NCBI RefSeq assembly: GCF_002933815.1
Contig: NZ_BEYR01000001.1
Location: 2,163,765-2,227,764 of the forward strand
Source: Sphingobacterium sp. HMA12
GTDB lineage: Bacteria; Bacteroidota; Bacteroidia; Sphingobacteriales; Sphingobacteriaceae
Length of the DNA: 64,000 nt
Direction: 5' to 3'
Below are positions 52,595 to 62,179 of the stretch, one piece after another. Each line of letters starts with the position of its first letter. Positions within the stretch are counted from its first letter, which is position 1. A program made the translations under genes and the position numbers. The notes below the pieces were generated by a model. It saw only the letters and a program-made list of their open reading frames with translations, did no database searches and was not told the origin of the DNA.

Positions 52595-55500
52595 ATGCTT
52601 AAGAAATTTATTGACAGGCCAGTTTTGGCAACTGTTATATCTATCATATTTGTCATACTCGGGATCATCGGCCTTTTAAGATTACCACAGACACGATTTC
52701 CGGACATCGCTCCACCCACTGTCCAAGTGACAGGGAGTTACCCGGGTGGTAATAGTGAGACCGTATTACGGTCAGTTGTCACACCGCTTGAAGAACAGAT
52801 CAACGGTGTGGAGGACATGGAATACATTACCTCAACGGCCAGTAATGACGGTACATTTTCGGTACGTATCGTCTTCAAGGCTGGGGTAAATCCGGATCAG
52901 GCCGCAGTAAACGTACAAAACAGAGTGCAGCAAGCTACACCAATCTTGCCACAGGAAGTGGTCCGTATGGGATTGACGACTTCTAAGCAGCAGAATAGTA
53001 TGATCATGATTTTCAATATCTATACCGTAGATAACAAAAAATATGATGAACTATTCCTGCAGAACTATGTCAACATCAATCTGATCCCGCAGATCAAACG
53101 TGTTCCCGGTGTAGGCCAGGCCATGGTGTTTGGTTCCAAAGACTACTCCATGCGCGTTTGGCTCAACCCTCAGAAAATGGCAAGTTATGGTCTTGTACCG
53201 CAGGAAGTCATTGCTGCCATCTCAAAGCAAAGTCTGGAATCTGCGCCTGGAAAATTAGGTGAAGAGTCAAAAGCTCCCCTGGAATATGTCATTCGATATA
53301 AAGGGAAAAAGAACCTTCCGGAACAGTATGAAAATATTATTGTCAAAAATAATGATGTTCAGATCGTCCGGCTGAAAGATGTTGCCCGAATAGAGTTTGG
53401 TTCGATCAGTTATAGTGGTAATTCGCAAAACAATGGTTTGAATACGGTTACTATCGGTATTTTCCAGACTTCTGGTTCAAATGCCAACGAAATCGAAATA
53501 GGGATCGATAAACAAATTGAAATAGCACAACGCTCTTTTCCTCCTGGTATCAAGATATTTAAACTGATCAGTACCAAGGAACGTTTGGATGAAAGTACCG
53601 CCCAGGTGCGTTCTACTTTAATTGAAGCATTCATTTTGGTCTTTTTGGTTGTGTTCTTATTCTTGCAGGACATCCGATCGACTATTATTCCAGCAATTGC
53701 GGTACCAGTAGCCATCGTGGGTACATTCTTTTTCTTACTGGTGTTTGGGTTTACCATCAACATATTGACCCTTTTCGCCTTGGTATTAGCGATCGGTATT
53801 GTCGTCGATGACGCCATTGTCGTCGTCGAAGCCGTCCATGGCAAGATGGAAACATCGACCATGACCGGTAATGAGGCCACGCACAGTGCCATGAACGAAA
53901 TAACGGGTGCTGTAATCTCGATTACTTTAGTCATGTGCGCTGTGTTTATTCCTATCGGTTTTATGACCGGTTCATCGGGAATGTTTTATAAACAATTTGC
54001 CTACACCCTAGTTATCGCTATTGTCATTTCAGCAATCAATGCGCTGACATTGACTCCGGCACTATGCGCCTTGTTACTGAAAAACACACATGCCGAAAAC
54101 CACGACGGACAAACCCCAAAGACAGGGTTCTCCCAACGGTTTTTCAAAGCATTTAATGCTGGCTTTGAGAACATGACAAATAGATATGTAGGTTCACTGA
54201 AATTCCTTGTTCAGAAAAAATGGATAGCGGCTTTATTAATTATCGCGACAATAGGCGCAGCGGGATATTTGATGACAAGTACCTCAAAGAGCTTTGTTCC
54301 AATGGAAGATGACAATTTTGTCGTGTACAGTTTGGAGATGCCGCCTGGTACCGGCCTCGATCGGACGACTAAAGCCGTAGAAAAAATAGAAAAGCTGCTC
54401 GCCGACCTTCCTTCTATTGAAAGTCATACAAGTATCACGGGTTTCAATATGATCGGGAACAACTCCAGTGCGGCCTATGCAACAGGATTTATCCGCCTAA
54501 AGGATAAGAAAAAACGTGGCGAAATGAACGATATTGATCAGATCCATCAGGTGATTTCTGAAAAGCTGACCACTGTCAAAGAAGGTAATGCAATGGCCTT
54601 CCGCTCCCCCCCCGTTGACGGTTATGGTATGATGAACGGGGCCGAACTTGTGCTGCAGGATAGAGCCGGGAAATCTCCGGTGGAGCTTAAAGCAATGTCC
54701 GATTCTGTTATTGCGAAGATCATGCAACAACCCGGTGTACAATTTGCCTACACCATGTTTAGAGCAGATTACCCTCAAATGGAATTGGAAGTTGACGAGG
54801 ATAAAGCTGCCCAACTTGGGGTTGACGTCAGTGAAATGCTCTCTTCCGTTCAGACCTATTTTGCGGGCGATCAATCATTGAATTTCAATCGCTTTGGTAA
54901 ATTCTATCGTATTGCTGTAAAAGCAGATGGAATTTTTAGAACGGATAAGGATGCATTCAATGAAATATTTATCAAGAATAACAAAGGGGAAATGTTGCCC
55001 GTAAATACATTGGTAACACTGCGTAAAGTCTATGGGCCAGAATCCGTAACACGTTACAACCTATACAATTCACTTACCATAAATGTCGTTAGTAATCCGG
55101 GCATCAGTAACGGTGCTATCATGGAAACATTGGAGAAAAACGTATTGAACAAGTTGCCGGGAGACTATAGTTACGAATGGACAGGACTAAGCCTGGAAGA
55201 AAAATCTTCTGGCAATCAGACGATGATCATTTTGACATTGAGCTTATTGTTCGTCTACTTCTTGCTTTCCGCTCAATACGAAAGTTATCTATTGCCGCTG
55301 GCAGTTCTGTTATCAATTCCGACAGGGATCATAGGATCGTTCTTAGGAACACGTGCGATCGGTCTGGACAATAATATATACGTTCAAGTCGGATTGATTA
55401 TGTTGATTGGTCTTTTGGCCAAGAATGCGATCCTGATCGTTGAGTTTGCATTGCAGCGTAGACGGGCGGGGTCTTCACTCCTAGATTCGGCCCTTGAGGG

Positions 55501-55744
55501 TGCCAAAGCACGGCTTAGACCGATCTTAATGACCTCATTGGCCTTTATAGCAGGTATGATTCCATTAATGTTTGCAACGGGCGGAACAGCAACGGGTAAT
55601 CACTCCATCAGTACCGGAGCGGCAACGGGGATGTTAAGCGGTGTGATCCTGGGCGTGATCGTTATACCACTATTATACCTGGTGTTTCAATATTTGCAGG
55701 AGAAGGTTTCAAGTAAAAAACTCGTGGATAAGACAAACGATTAA
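52595..55744 (+). CDS. RND multidrug efflux permease, HAE1/AcrB type (system 2)
   Basis: 1049 residues. N-terminus MLKKFIDRPVLATVIS nearly matches the first permease. The FPDIAPPTVQVTGSYPGGNS segment and the charged relay GIVVDDAIVVVEAVHGKME are conserved. The two permeases differ most in the second periplasmic loop (here PGTGLDRTTKAVEKIEKLLA), which lines the drug pocket, so different substrates are plausible. It starts 36 bp after the adaptor and its stop is one base before the channel gene. Confidence 0.96.
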   Translation: MLKKFIDRPVLATVISIIFVILGIIGLLRLPQTRFPDIAPPTVQVTGSYPGGNSETVLRSVVTPLEEQINGVEDMEYITSTASNDGTFSVRIVFKAGVNPDQAAVNVQNRVQQATPILPQEVVRMGLTTSKQQNSMIMIFNIYTVDNKKYDELFLQNYVNINLIPQIKRVPGVGQAMVFGSKDYSMRVWLNPQKMASYGLVPQEVIAAISKQSLESAPGKLGEESKAPLEYVIRYKGKKNLPEQYENIIVKNNDVQIVRLKDVARIEFGSISYSGNSQNNGLNTVTIGIFQTSGSNANEIEIGIDKQIEIAQRSFPPGIKIFKLISTKERLDESTAQVRSTLIEAFILVFLVVFLFLQDIRSTIIPAIAVPVAIVGTFFFLLVFGFTINILTLFALVLAIGIVVDDAIVVVEAVHGKMETSTMTGNEATHSAMNEITGAVISITLVMCAVFIPIGFMTGSSGMFYKQFAYTLVIAIVISAINALTLTPALCALLLKNTHAENHDGQTPKTGFSQRFFKAFNAGFENMTNRYVGSLKFLVQKKWIAALLIIATIGAAGYLMTSTSKSFVPMEDDNFVVYSLEMPPGTGLDRTTKAVEKIEKLLADLPSIESHTSITGFNMIGNNSSAAYATGFIRLKDKKKRGEMNDIDQIHQVISEKLTTVKEGNAMAFRSPPVDGYGMMNGAELVLQDRAGKSPVELKAMSDSVIAKIMQQPGVQFAYTMFRADYPQMELEVDEDKAAQLGVDVSEMLSSVQTYFAGDQSLNFNRFGKFYRIAVKADGIFRTDKDAFNEIFIKNNKGEMLPVNTLVTLRKVYGPESVTRYNLYNSLTINVVSNPGISNGAIMETLEKNVLNKLPGDYSYEWTGLSLEEKSSGNQTMIILTLSLLFVYFLLSAQYESYLLPLAVLLSIPTGIIGSFLGTRAIGLDNNIYVQVGLIMLIGLLAKNAILIVEFALQRRRAGSSLLDSALEGAKARLRPILMTSLAFIAGMIPLMFATGGTATGNHSISTGAATGMLSGVILGVIVIPLLYLVFQYLQEKVSSKKLVDKTND

Positions 55745-55745
55745 A

Positions 55746-57170
55746 ATGAAAAAATTTCATCAATATATTAGCATATTAGCAGGCGCCTCCCTACTGCTCG
55801 CTTCATGCAGTGTAGGCAAAAAATATACACGTCAGGACATGGAGCTACCAGAAAATTTTAGAAATAACGAAATTGTCCTAACTTCCGATACACTGGCATT
55901 ATCCTGGCAGAAATTTGTAAAGGATGCTAATCTGACCGCACTCATAACGAAAGCATTGGTCAGAAACACCGACGTAAGTGTGGCGCTGCTCAGCATGCAA
56001 CAGCTGGAGCTCGCCTATAAACAATCGAAAAAAGGCCTATTACCAACACTTGATCTCAACGTGGGCGCGAATAGAACTTGGCTGTCCTCCAATTCCCTCA
56101 ATGGTTCCCTCAGTGATCAATTTATCGGAACACCCCATATGGACGATTACAGCGCTACGCTCGGACTTTCCTGGGAAGCCGACATCTGGGGAAAGGCAAA
56201 AATGCAGAGAGAAGAAGCTTTAGCAAATTTCTTTGGGCAGAAGGAAAATTTATCTGCGTTAAAGACCCGCATTATTGTTCAGGTTATTCAATCGTACTAC
56301 AACCTGATTGCATTGGATGAACAGCTAAAAATTGCACAAAAAAACGTTCAGCTTAGTGACAGTACATTAAGTATGATACGCTTGCAATATAATTCTTCAC
56401 TCGTAAGTTCCTTAGCTGTCGAACAGGCCGAAGCCCAAAAGAAAACCGCGGAATTGCTGATTCCTTTGGCAGACCAGAATATTGCTATAGAAGAAAATGC
56501 CCTGAGTATTCTCTGTGGCGATTTTCCGGATAAGATTCTGCGTTCCGAAGGTCTTGATGCCAGATTTGTCAACGAAACAGTAGCGACCGGTGTTCCTGCC
56601 AATCTGCTTAGCCGCAGACCGGACGTAAAAGCCGCTGAATACGCAATTGTCGCTGCCAACAGTAAAATGGGTTTGGCGAAAGCTGCAATGTATCCTTCAA
56701 TAAGTTTGACTTCTTCGATCGGAACAAATTCCATTCAATTTAATCGCTGGTTTGATCTGCCCGGCTCCATTGTGAAAACAATAGCAGGCAACATCACCCA
56801 GCCAATTTTTCAAAAAGGTGCATTAAAAACGAACTATGAGATCTCGATAATCGAGCGAGAGAAATTGGGGGTACAGTTCAAACAGTCTGTTATGCGCGCA
56901 GTTTCGGAAGTATCGGATGCCTTGGCAAAAATTAAACATAGCGAAAGAAGGTTACAACTGATTGACGCTAAATCACAGTCATTGGCCAAAGCGACTTCGG
57001 ATGCTGCACTCTTATACAAAAGTGGCATGGCAAATTATCTGGAAGTCATAACCGCACAAAACAATGCTTTACAAAATGACCTCGAGCATATTAGCATAAA
57101 GCGTGAAAAACTCAATGCAGTAGTGGATCTTTACCGCGCACTGGGTGGAGTTAACGATACCGAACAGTAA
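55746..57170 (+). CDS. RND efflux outer membrane channel, NodT/OprM-like lipoprotein (system 2)
   Basis: 474 residues. Lipobox LLASC (cysteine 21). Outer-membrane efflux repeats: LGLSWEADIWGKAKMQREEA and LPGSIVKTIAGNITQPIFQK, with the same end VVDLYRALGG as the system 1 channel. Begins two bases after the permease stop. A clear terminator follows. Confidence 0.95.
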   Translation: MKKFHQYISILAGASLLLASCSVGKKYTRQDMELPENFRNNEIVLTSDTLALSWQKFVKDANLTALITKALVRNTDVSVALLSMQQLELAYKQSKKGLLPTLDLNVGANRTWLSSNSLNGSLSDQFIGTPHMDDYSATLGLSWEADIWGKAKMQREEALANFFGQKENLSALKTRIIVQVIQSYYNLIALDEQLKIAQKNVQLSDSTLSMIRLQYNSSLVSSLAVEQAEAQKKTAELLIPLADQNIAIEENALSILCGDFPDKILRSEGLDARFVNETVATGVPANLLSRRPDVKAAEYAIVAANSKMGLAKAAMYPSISLTSSIGTNSIQFNRWFDLPGSIVKTIAGNITQPIFQKGALKTNYEISIIEREKLGVQFKQSVMRAVSEVSDALAKIKHSERRLQLIDAKSQSLAKATSDAALLYKSGMANYLEVITAQNNALQNDLEHISIKREKLNAVVDLYRALGGVNDTEQ

Positions 57171-57236
57171 CGGGTAAAGCATAAGATATGCTCCAAATGA
57201 TTTTTGAGCATATCCATTATTATTATAGTTTAATCA

Positions 57237-57265
57237 AAGGGACCAAATTGCATTGGTCCCTTTTT
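57237..57265 (+). terminator. Intrinsic terminator after RND system 2
   Basis: AAGGGACCAA and TTGGTCCCTT form a perfect 10-bp stem around ATTGCA, followed by TTTGATGG. Confidence 0.9.
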
Positions 57266-57347
57266 GATGGCTTGATCCATCACTTCGATTACAATTCCCC
57301 GAATGGATTGCTGCTATTTTTCAATCATCGGAATTAAACCACTAAAT

Positions 57348-57369
57348 TTTCTTATCTTCGGATAAGAAA
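57348..57369 (+). other. Stem-loop with UUCG tetraloop
   Basis: TTTCTTATC (57348-57356), loop TTCG, GATAAGAAA (57361-57369): a perfect 9-bp stem closed by C(UUCG)G, a very stable RNA tetraloop. No T-run follows, so it is not a terminator. It may lie in the leader of the EamA gene. Confidence 0.45.
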
Positions 57370-57548
57370 TAGAATGTTATGAACAGAACAAGCTGTCTTC
57401 CTCCCCCAATCGTTTAATATTTGCTAAAATATTAATAAAGTGTGGCACCGAATAATCGGGACGATTCCCCATGCCTTACATTCTCAATCAAATTTTATAA
57501 CAAAAGTATCTGTCATTTTTAATGATAGATCTGGAAGACAACATTATT

Positions 57549-58415
57549 ATGAAACATTCATATTTCATACTGCATCTTGCTGTGGTATGTTTAGGCATAT
57601 CTGGCGTATTGGGCAAAGTCATCAGTCTCAATGAAGGTATGCTAACCTGGTATCGGGTATTTTTCTCTGCTATTTTTTTATTTTTAATTTCAAAATGGTT
57701 TAAAATTCCACATCAGATCAGCTCAGCTGAAAAATTTGCTATCGCAAAAAATGGGCTTTTGATTACGGCCTCCTGGCTACTTTTTTATGCAAGTATCAAA
57801 TATTCCAATATTTCCATTGGCGTAGTTTGTTACTGCATGGCTAGTTTCTTTACCGCAATTTTTGCCCCAATGATCAACAAAACAAGATTTAAACGTTCGG
57901 AGTTTCTGCTGAGTGGACTTACACTTTGTGGCATAGCATTGATATTTCATTTCGACACAGCACATCAATTGGGTATTATCTTGGGGATCATTTCGCCTGC
58001 ATTCGCTTCGCTTTACGCCATTTATAATGAACGTTTGGTCAAACGGTATAATAGTATAATCATCAATTATTATCAAATGCTAGGCGGGACCATCGCGCTG
58101 GGGCTGCTCCTTCCCGGGTATCTTTATTATTATCCCATGACCTCTTTTATCCCAAGTTCAACAGATATGATATATCTCCTCGTTTTATCCCTCTTTTGTA
58201 CCGTTGCCGTATACATCGCTTTCACAGAAATTTTAAAGAGAATTTCTGCGTTTACACTCAATTTAAGCCTTAATCTCGAACCTGTATATGCTATCTTAAT
58301 TGCATTTTTTTTCTTTCATGAATCCAAAGAACTCAATCTATCATTCTATCTCGGGCTTTCATTGGTTATGCTCTCTGTACTGATCCAGGTGCGCCTCGGT
58401 AGAAAAAAGGAATAA
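57549..58415 (+). CDS. EamA/DMT family transporter
   Basis: 288 residues from MKHSYFILHLAVVCLG. Ten predicted helices in two EamA repeats: SWLLFYASIKYSNISIGVVC in the first and LVLSLFCTVAVYIAFTEILK and FTLNLSLNLEPVYAILIAFF in the second. The start ATG at 57549 is chosen because the frame continues upstream with an unlikely ATG at 57522. Members move metabolites or drugs; the substrate is unknown. Inner membrane. No operon partner. Confidence 0.9.
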   Translation: MKHSYFILHLAVVCLGISGVLGKVISLNEGMLTWYRVFFSAIFLFLISKWFKIPHQISSAEKFAIAKNGLLITASWLLFYASIKYSNISIGVVCYCMASFFTAIFAPMINKTRFKRSEFLLSGLTLCGIALIFHFDTAHQLGIILGIISPAFASLYAIYNERLVKRYNSIIINYYQMLGGTIALGLLLPGYLYYYPMTSFIPSSTDMIYLLVLSLFCTVAVYIAFTEILKRISAFTLNLSLNLEPVYAILIAFFFFHESKELNLSFYLGLSLVMLSVLIQVRLGRKKE

Positions 58416-58596
58416 TCAAGATTTCAATATAACAAAAAGACGATGAGGCGATTTACCTGTAATTAATAACAGATTCATGCGCTAGGCCCCAAAATTTGTC
58501 CGGGCAAAGTCTTATATTTACATCCTATCGAATGCTCAATTGAAATCAGAAATTCAGTTGAGCATTCGAAAAAATGAACATCACTTAGACAAGATT

Positions 58597-58962
58597 ATGA
58601 GCAATACTTCTTCAGACAATAAACTTATCCATGAACAAATTCAATACCTTGAATTTATATCTAGCGATCTTGAAAGAGCTAAAAAATTCTATTCCGCAAG
58701 TTTTGGCTGGAGCTTTACAGATTACGGCCCTCAGTATACCGCCTTTGATGGTAAATATGTGGATGGAGGTTTTACAGTTGGAACACCAGTAAACGGCAGT
58801 ATTTTAGTCGTTCTTTACTCAAATGATTTATTCGCTACGCGTGACAAAATCACTCAGGCCGGCGGTATCATTGTTAAAGATATCTTTAGCTTTCCCGGTG
58901 GCAAAAGATTTCAATTTAAAGACCCTGATGGCTATGAGCTGGCTGTATGGGCAACAGAGTAG
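58597..58962 (+). CDS. VOC/glyoxalase-like superfamily protein
   Basis: 121 residues from MSNTSSDNKLIHEQ; an upstream ATG at 58540 would lengthen it by 19. Two half-repeats of the vicinal oxygen chelate fold: QYLEFISSDLERAKKFYSAS and DYGPQYTAFDGKYVDGGFTV, then DKITQAGGIIVKDIFSFPGG and FKDPDGYELAVW. The terminal E (ELAVW) and lack of a clear opposite histidine suggest a non-classical metal or substrate site. The reaction is unknown. Confidence 0.88.
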   Translation: MSNTSSDNKLIHEQIQYLEFISSDLERAKKFYSASFGWSFTDYGPQYTAFDGKYVDGGFTVGTPVNGSILVVLYSNDLFATRDKITQAGGIIVKDIFSFPGGKRFQFKDPDGYELAVWATE

Positions 58963-58991
58963 ACCGATCAAATAGGCAAATAGCATAAAAC

Positions 58992-59023
58992 AAAAAAGGA
59001 CTTAATGAATTAAGCCCTTTTTT
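58992..59023. terminator. Bidirectional terminator hairpin
   Basis: AAAAAAGGACTTAA and TTAAGCCCTTTTTT pair with one A-C mismatch. It serves the VOC gene (plus) and overlaps the 3' end of the convergent DEAD-box gene (minus). Confidence 0.7.
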
Positions 59024-60239
59024 GTTTCTGGTAATTTTTATTTCTGTTCTTGTTGGAACGTCTTCGATTTTGCGAACTGCCGCTTCTCTTTGCCGGATTA
59101 TATTCAGGACCAGCCTCAAAGCCTTCCGGTAAAGCGATTTGCTCGACAGGATAACCGATTAGGTTTTCAATCTGAGAAAAACGTTGCTGATCTTTGTCAT
59201 TCACAAAAGTAATGGCAGTACCAGTTGTTGCGGCTCTCGCTGTACGGCCGATACGGTGTACATAATCCTCAGGATCTGGCGGAACATCATAGTTTACAAC
59301 CAGACTGATACCTACGATATCGATACCGCGTGAAATTACATCCGTCCCGACAAGTACTCTCACCTGCCGCGATCTAAATCTGCTCATGATATCCTCACGC
59401 TTCGCCTGTTCAAGATCAGAATGAAAACCCTCTGCGTCTATTCCCTGCTTTTGCAGCTCATGCGCCAATAGCTTAACTGTAGTTTTCTGCGAGGCAAAAA
59501 TGATAACAGAGACATAATTAACGTCCTGTAAGATAATCTTCAATAGATCCATCTTTTGTTTATCGTAAACCAGGTATACACGCTGATCTATACCTTCCGA
59601 AGGTTTTGAAATGGCGATATTGACCTCAACGGGTTTAGAAAGGATCTTTCTCGCAAAATTTCGGATTTTAAGGGGCATCGTCGCTGAAAAAAGCAGCATT
59701 TGCTTTTTCTTTGGCAAATAACTAACAATGCGTAATATATCATCCTGAAACCCCATGTCCAGCATACTGTCCGCCTCATCGAGTACAAAATGTGTCAGAT
59801 GCGTTAAATCGACTTTCATCGAGGTAAGATGACTGATCAATCGACCAGGGGTAGCGACAATAATATTAACCCCCTCCCGGATAGCGCGTTTCTGCTGTTC
59901 GTAGCCCATACCGTCACCCCCTCCATAGATCGAGATGGACGTTGCCCCGGTATAATAGGACATGCCCATGATCTGCTGATCTATTTGCAATGCCAACTCC
60001 CTTGTCGGGACAAGTATAATCGCACGTATGTTTTCTTTCGCATCTCTAGCGACGGCATCTAAAATTGGCAACATATATGCTGCCGTTTTACCCGTGCCCG
60101 TCTGTGCACAGGCAATCATATCGCTTCCTTCCTTAATAACGGGAATTGTCTGTTCTTGAATAGGCGTAGCCTCTTCAAACATCATGCTTTCTAAGCCCTC
60201 TTCCAATTCCGGAACAAAACCAAATTCAGTAAATCTCAA
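59010..60239 (-). CDS. DEAD-box RNA helicase, RhlE-like
   Basis: 409 residues. Q-motif and motif I AQTGTGKT at 45-52, DEAD (VLDEADSMLDMGF), SAT (LFSATMP), and in the second domain GTDVISRGIDI and HRIGRTARA. The C-terminus is basic and low-complexity (RRRSNKNRNKN), as in RhlE-group helicases that bind RNA. It unwinds RNA in ribosome or mRNA turnover. The stop lies inside the bidirectional terminator. Confidence 0.95.
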   Translation of the reverse strand: MRFTEFGFVPELEEGLESMMFEEATPIQEQTIPVIKEGSDMIACAQTGTGKTAAYMLPILDAVARDAKENIRAIILVPTRELALQIDQQIMGMSYYTGATSISIYGGGDGMGYEQQKRAIREGVNIIVATPGRLISHLTSMKVDLTHLTHFVLDEADSMLDMGFQDDILRIVSYLPKKKQMLLFSATMPLKIRNFARKILSKPVEVNIAISKPSEGIDQRVYLVYDKQKMDLLKIILQDVNYVSVIIFASQKTTVKLLAHELQKQGIDAEGFHSDLEQAKREDIMSRFRSRQVRVLVGTDVISRGIDIVGISLVVNYDVPPDPEDYVHRIGRTARAATTGTAITFVNDKDQQRFSQIENLIGYPVEQIALPEGFEAGPEYNPAKRSGSSQNRRRSNKNRNKNYQKQKRA

Positions 60240-60365
60240 ATTTTATTATTTTATTAAATATGTGCTAAGTTACTAAAACTAATCTATATATGAGGTCAGC
60301 ATTTACTCGCTTAAGTGCTATACTGAAGATAAACCTGCTGACAGCGTTTTTAATCCAAGCTATTT

Positions 60366-61559
60366 TTAGCTTATACTGCCCAGATTATTTTTGGAATTAT
60401 CGGCCAATCTCAACATCGTATATCCTAATATTCCAGCACAAAGCGAAGCGATAAGCACCGCAAATTTCGCTTCTTCGATTAAGAAGGCGTCATCAAATGA
60501 TAAGATAGATATGAAGATAGACATGGTAAAACCAATTCCCCCCAATAAACCGACACCGAAAATCTGCATCCAGCTTGCACCATCCGGAAGCTGTGCTATT
60601 TTCAATTTTTTTGCGATAAAACAAATTAAAAATATCCCAACTGATTTTCCAGCAATCAATCCTGCAATAATACCGAGTCCCAATTTTGAAGTTAATCCCC
60701 CAACCATTTCCGCATGAATTGGAATTAATGTATTTGCAAACGCAAACAAAGGGATAATAATAAAATTAACGGGTTTAGTCAATAAATGCTCCAGCTTTTC
60801 TAACGGTGATTCTGTTTCATCAGGCGTAGTGGGTAGAGTCATTGCTACCAATACACCGGCAATAGTTGCATGTATGCCAGAATGATGGATAAAATACCAA
60901 ATAAAAAGTCCCGGAATAAGATAAGCCCACAGCGCTTTCACCCCAAGTTTATTGAGGACAATTAAAAAAACAAATATGCCCAGCGCTATAAATAGATAGG
61001 TTGCATGAATCCCACTGCTATAGAACAAAGCGATAACTAAGATTGCAAGCAAGTCATCCACAATGGCTAAAGCCGCCAGAAAAATCTTGAGGCTAGCAGG
61101 AACTTTATTTCCCAGAAGTGTGATTACGGCAAGCGCAAACGCAATGTCCGTTGCCATAGGAATTCCCCAGCCGTGCGCCGTATCGGTAGCATCTTTATTG
61201 ATGATAAAATAGATCGCTGCAGGCAATAACGCCCCACCCACGGCAGCCAAAATAGGAAGAACGGCTTTACTAGTAGATGATAGTTCCCCCTCCACAATTT
61301 CTCTTTTAATCTCCAATCCCACCAATAAAAAGAAAATAGCCATTAGTCCATCGTTGAGCCACAACAACCAGGAATATTTCAGCTGGATATCCTCGGTTTC
61401 AAATCCTACTTCTCGAAGCAGAAAGTCCATGACTGATCCATATAATGACGTATTGGCTACGATCAACGCCAAGATTACACAAGAAAAAAGAATAATCCCA
61501 CCAGCAAAGCTAGATTTCAAAAATTCTCTGAAGACAGTTAAATTAATAAGTTTTGACAT
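60366..61559 (-). CDS. nhaA: Na+/H+ antiporter NhaA
   Basis: 397 residues. Twelve membrane helices. The transport aspartates are present: D138 (MATDIAF) and D168-D169 (AIVDDLLAILVIALFY), equal to D133 and D163-D164 of E. coli NhaA. NNSS- and GIMHATIAGV-type motifs appear as SGIHATIAGVLVAM. It exchanges sodium for protons at the inner membrane. A 45-codon frame on the same strand overlaps its start. Confidence 0.97.
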   Translation of the reverse strand: MSKLINLTVFREFLKSSFAGGIILFSCVILALIVANTSLYGSVMDFLLREVGFETEDIQLKYSWLLWLNDGLMAIFFLLVGLEIKREIVEGELSSTSKAVLPILAAVGGALLPAAIYFIINKDATDTAHGWGIPMATDIAFALAVITLLGNKVPASLKIFLAALAIVDDLLAILVIALFYSSGIHATYLFIALGIFVFLIVLNKLGVKALWAYLIPGLFIWYFIHHSGIHATIAGVLVAMTLPTTPDETESPLEKLEHLLTKPVNFIIIPLFAFANTLIPIHAEMVGGLTSKLGLGIIAGLIAGKSVGIFLICFIAKKLKIAQLPDGASWMQIFGVGLLGGIGFTMSIFISILSFDDAFLIEEAKFAVLIASLCAGILGYTMLRLADNSKNNLGSIS

Positions 61560-61675
61560 GACATTAATATCTTTAAATGCTCAAAAGGTTCACAATATAC
61601 AACTTTACGTCCATTAATACGATCTCCGCTCCCATTATTTGGGTCGCCGATCCAGATTACAGGAATCTGTTCCAT
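61538..61675 (-). CDS. Possible 45-residue protein overlapping the nhaA start
   Basis: Frame starting MEQIPVIWIGDPNNGSGDRI, then NGRKVVYCEPFEHLKIL, stopping at 61538 inside nhaA, a 22-bp overlap. The composition is protein-like and a Gly-Asp-Pro turn is present, but no family is recognised. It could be a leader peptide that couples nhaA translation. The rest of the gap up to 61923 shows no gene. Confidence 0.4.
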   Translation of the reverse strand: MEQIPVIWIGDPNNGSGDRINGRKVVYCEPFEHLKILMSCQNLLI

Positions 61676-61923
61676 TATAATTCAAAAAACAGCTTTTTTT
61701 TTATCATTCAATCCCAAACAGCGTAGTTTGACAACAATCTCTTCCAATAATATAGACAATTTAACTTTAAACATCACCTTAAAAGCTGACATCTCCATAA
61801 AAATCAACACATTACAATGCAACCGCCATAAACCACTTTTTGATATTGTCATTTTTGTAAAATTTATTTGTCTTTATTGCAAAAAATAGTTAGCTTGCTA
61901 CTATAGTTAATAAACCGTTTATT

Positions 61924-62109
61924 ATGTGCAAGAAGTGGATTTTCATGGTGCTTCTTTTCGTAGCAAATTTTACATATGCGCAGACGACAGAGGATACAAC
62001 CCAACATCAACAACAATCAGGCTCCCATTATATTATTTTAGGGATCGTCGCTATTATTGTCATCATTTTTATATTATACAGGAGGCAAAAGAGGAAATTT
62101 AATGAATAA
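61924..62109 (+). CDS. Small exported membrane protein, unknown function
   Basis: 61 residues. A signal sequence (MCKKWIFMVLLFVANFTYAQ) is followed by a polar linker rich in Q, T and H, and then a membrane helix (YIILGIVAIIVIIFILYRRQ) with a basic tail. The topology would be a type-I membrane protein. Common in Bacteroidota genomes in this general form; no function is known. Followed at once by a terminator. Confidence 0.7.
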   Translation: MCKKWIFMVLLFVANFTYAQTTEDTTQHQQQSGSHYIILGIVAIIVIIFILYRRQKRKFNE

Positions 62110-62138
62110 GGGAGATCGATTGATCTCCCTTATTGTTT
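62109..62138 (+). terminator. Intrinsic terminator after the small membrane protein gene
   Basis: AAGGGAGATC and GATCTCCCTT pair around GATT, followed by ATTGTTTC. It overlaps the end of the small gene by a base or so and is convergent to the next gene. Confidence 0.75.
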
Positions 62139-62179
62139 CTACCTAAATACAACCATTTTCTCTTTTGCCCACCTCATAC

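Larger units (their letters stand above)
57171..57548. other. Intergenic region before the EamA gene
   Basis: Holds a terminator (57237-57265) and a UUCG-capped stem-loop (57348-57369). No gene or other repeat is seen. Confidence 0.4.

Noticed and set aside
53410..53934. 174-codon minus-strand frame inside the second RND permease
   Set aside because: Antisense shadow of a membrane protein gene; composition follows the codons of the permease.
60290..60356. GTCAGCA...TGCTGAC hairpin between the DEAD-box and nhaA genes
   Set aside because: The loop is long, and the T-run lies on the wrong strand for the flanking minus-strand genes.
32869..60360. AGCGTTTTTAATC seen near 32869 and near 60347
   Set aside because: A 13-base match without symmetry or common gene context; compatible with chance in AT-rich DNA.
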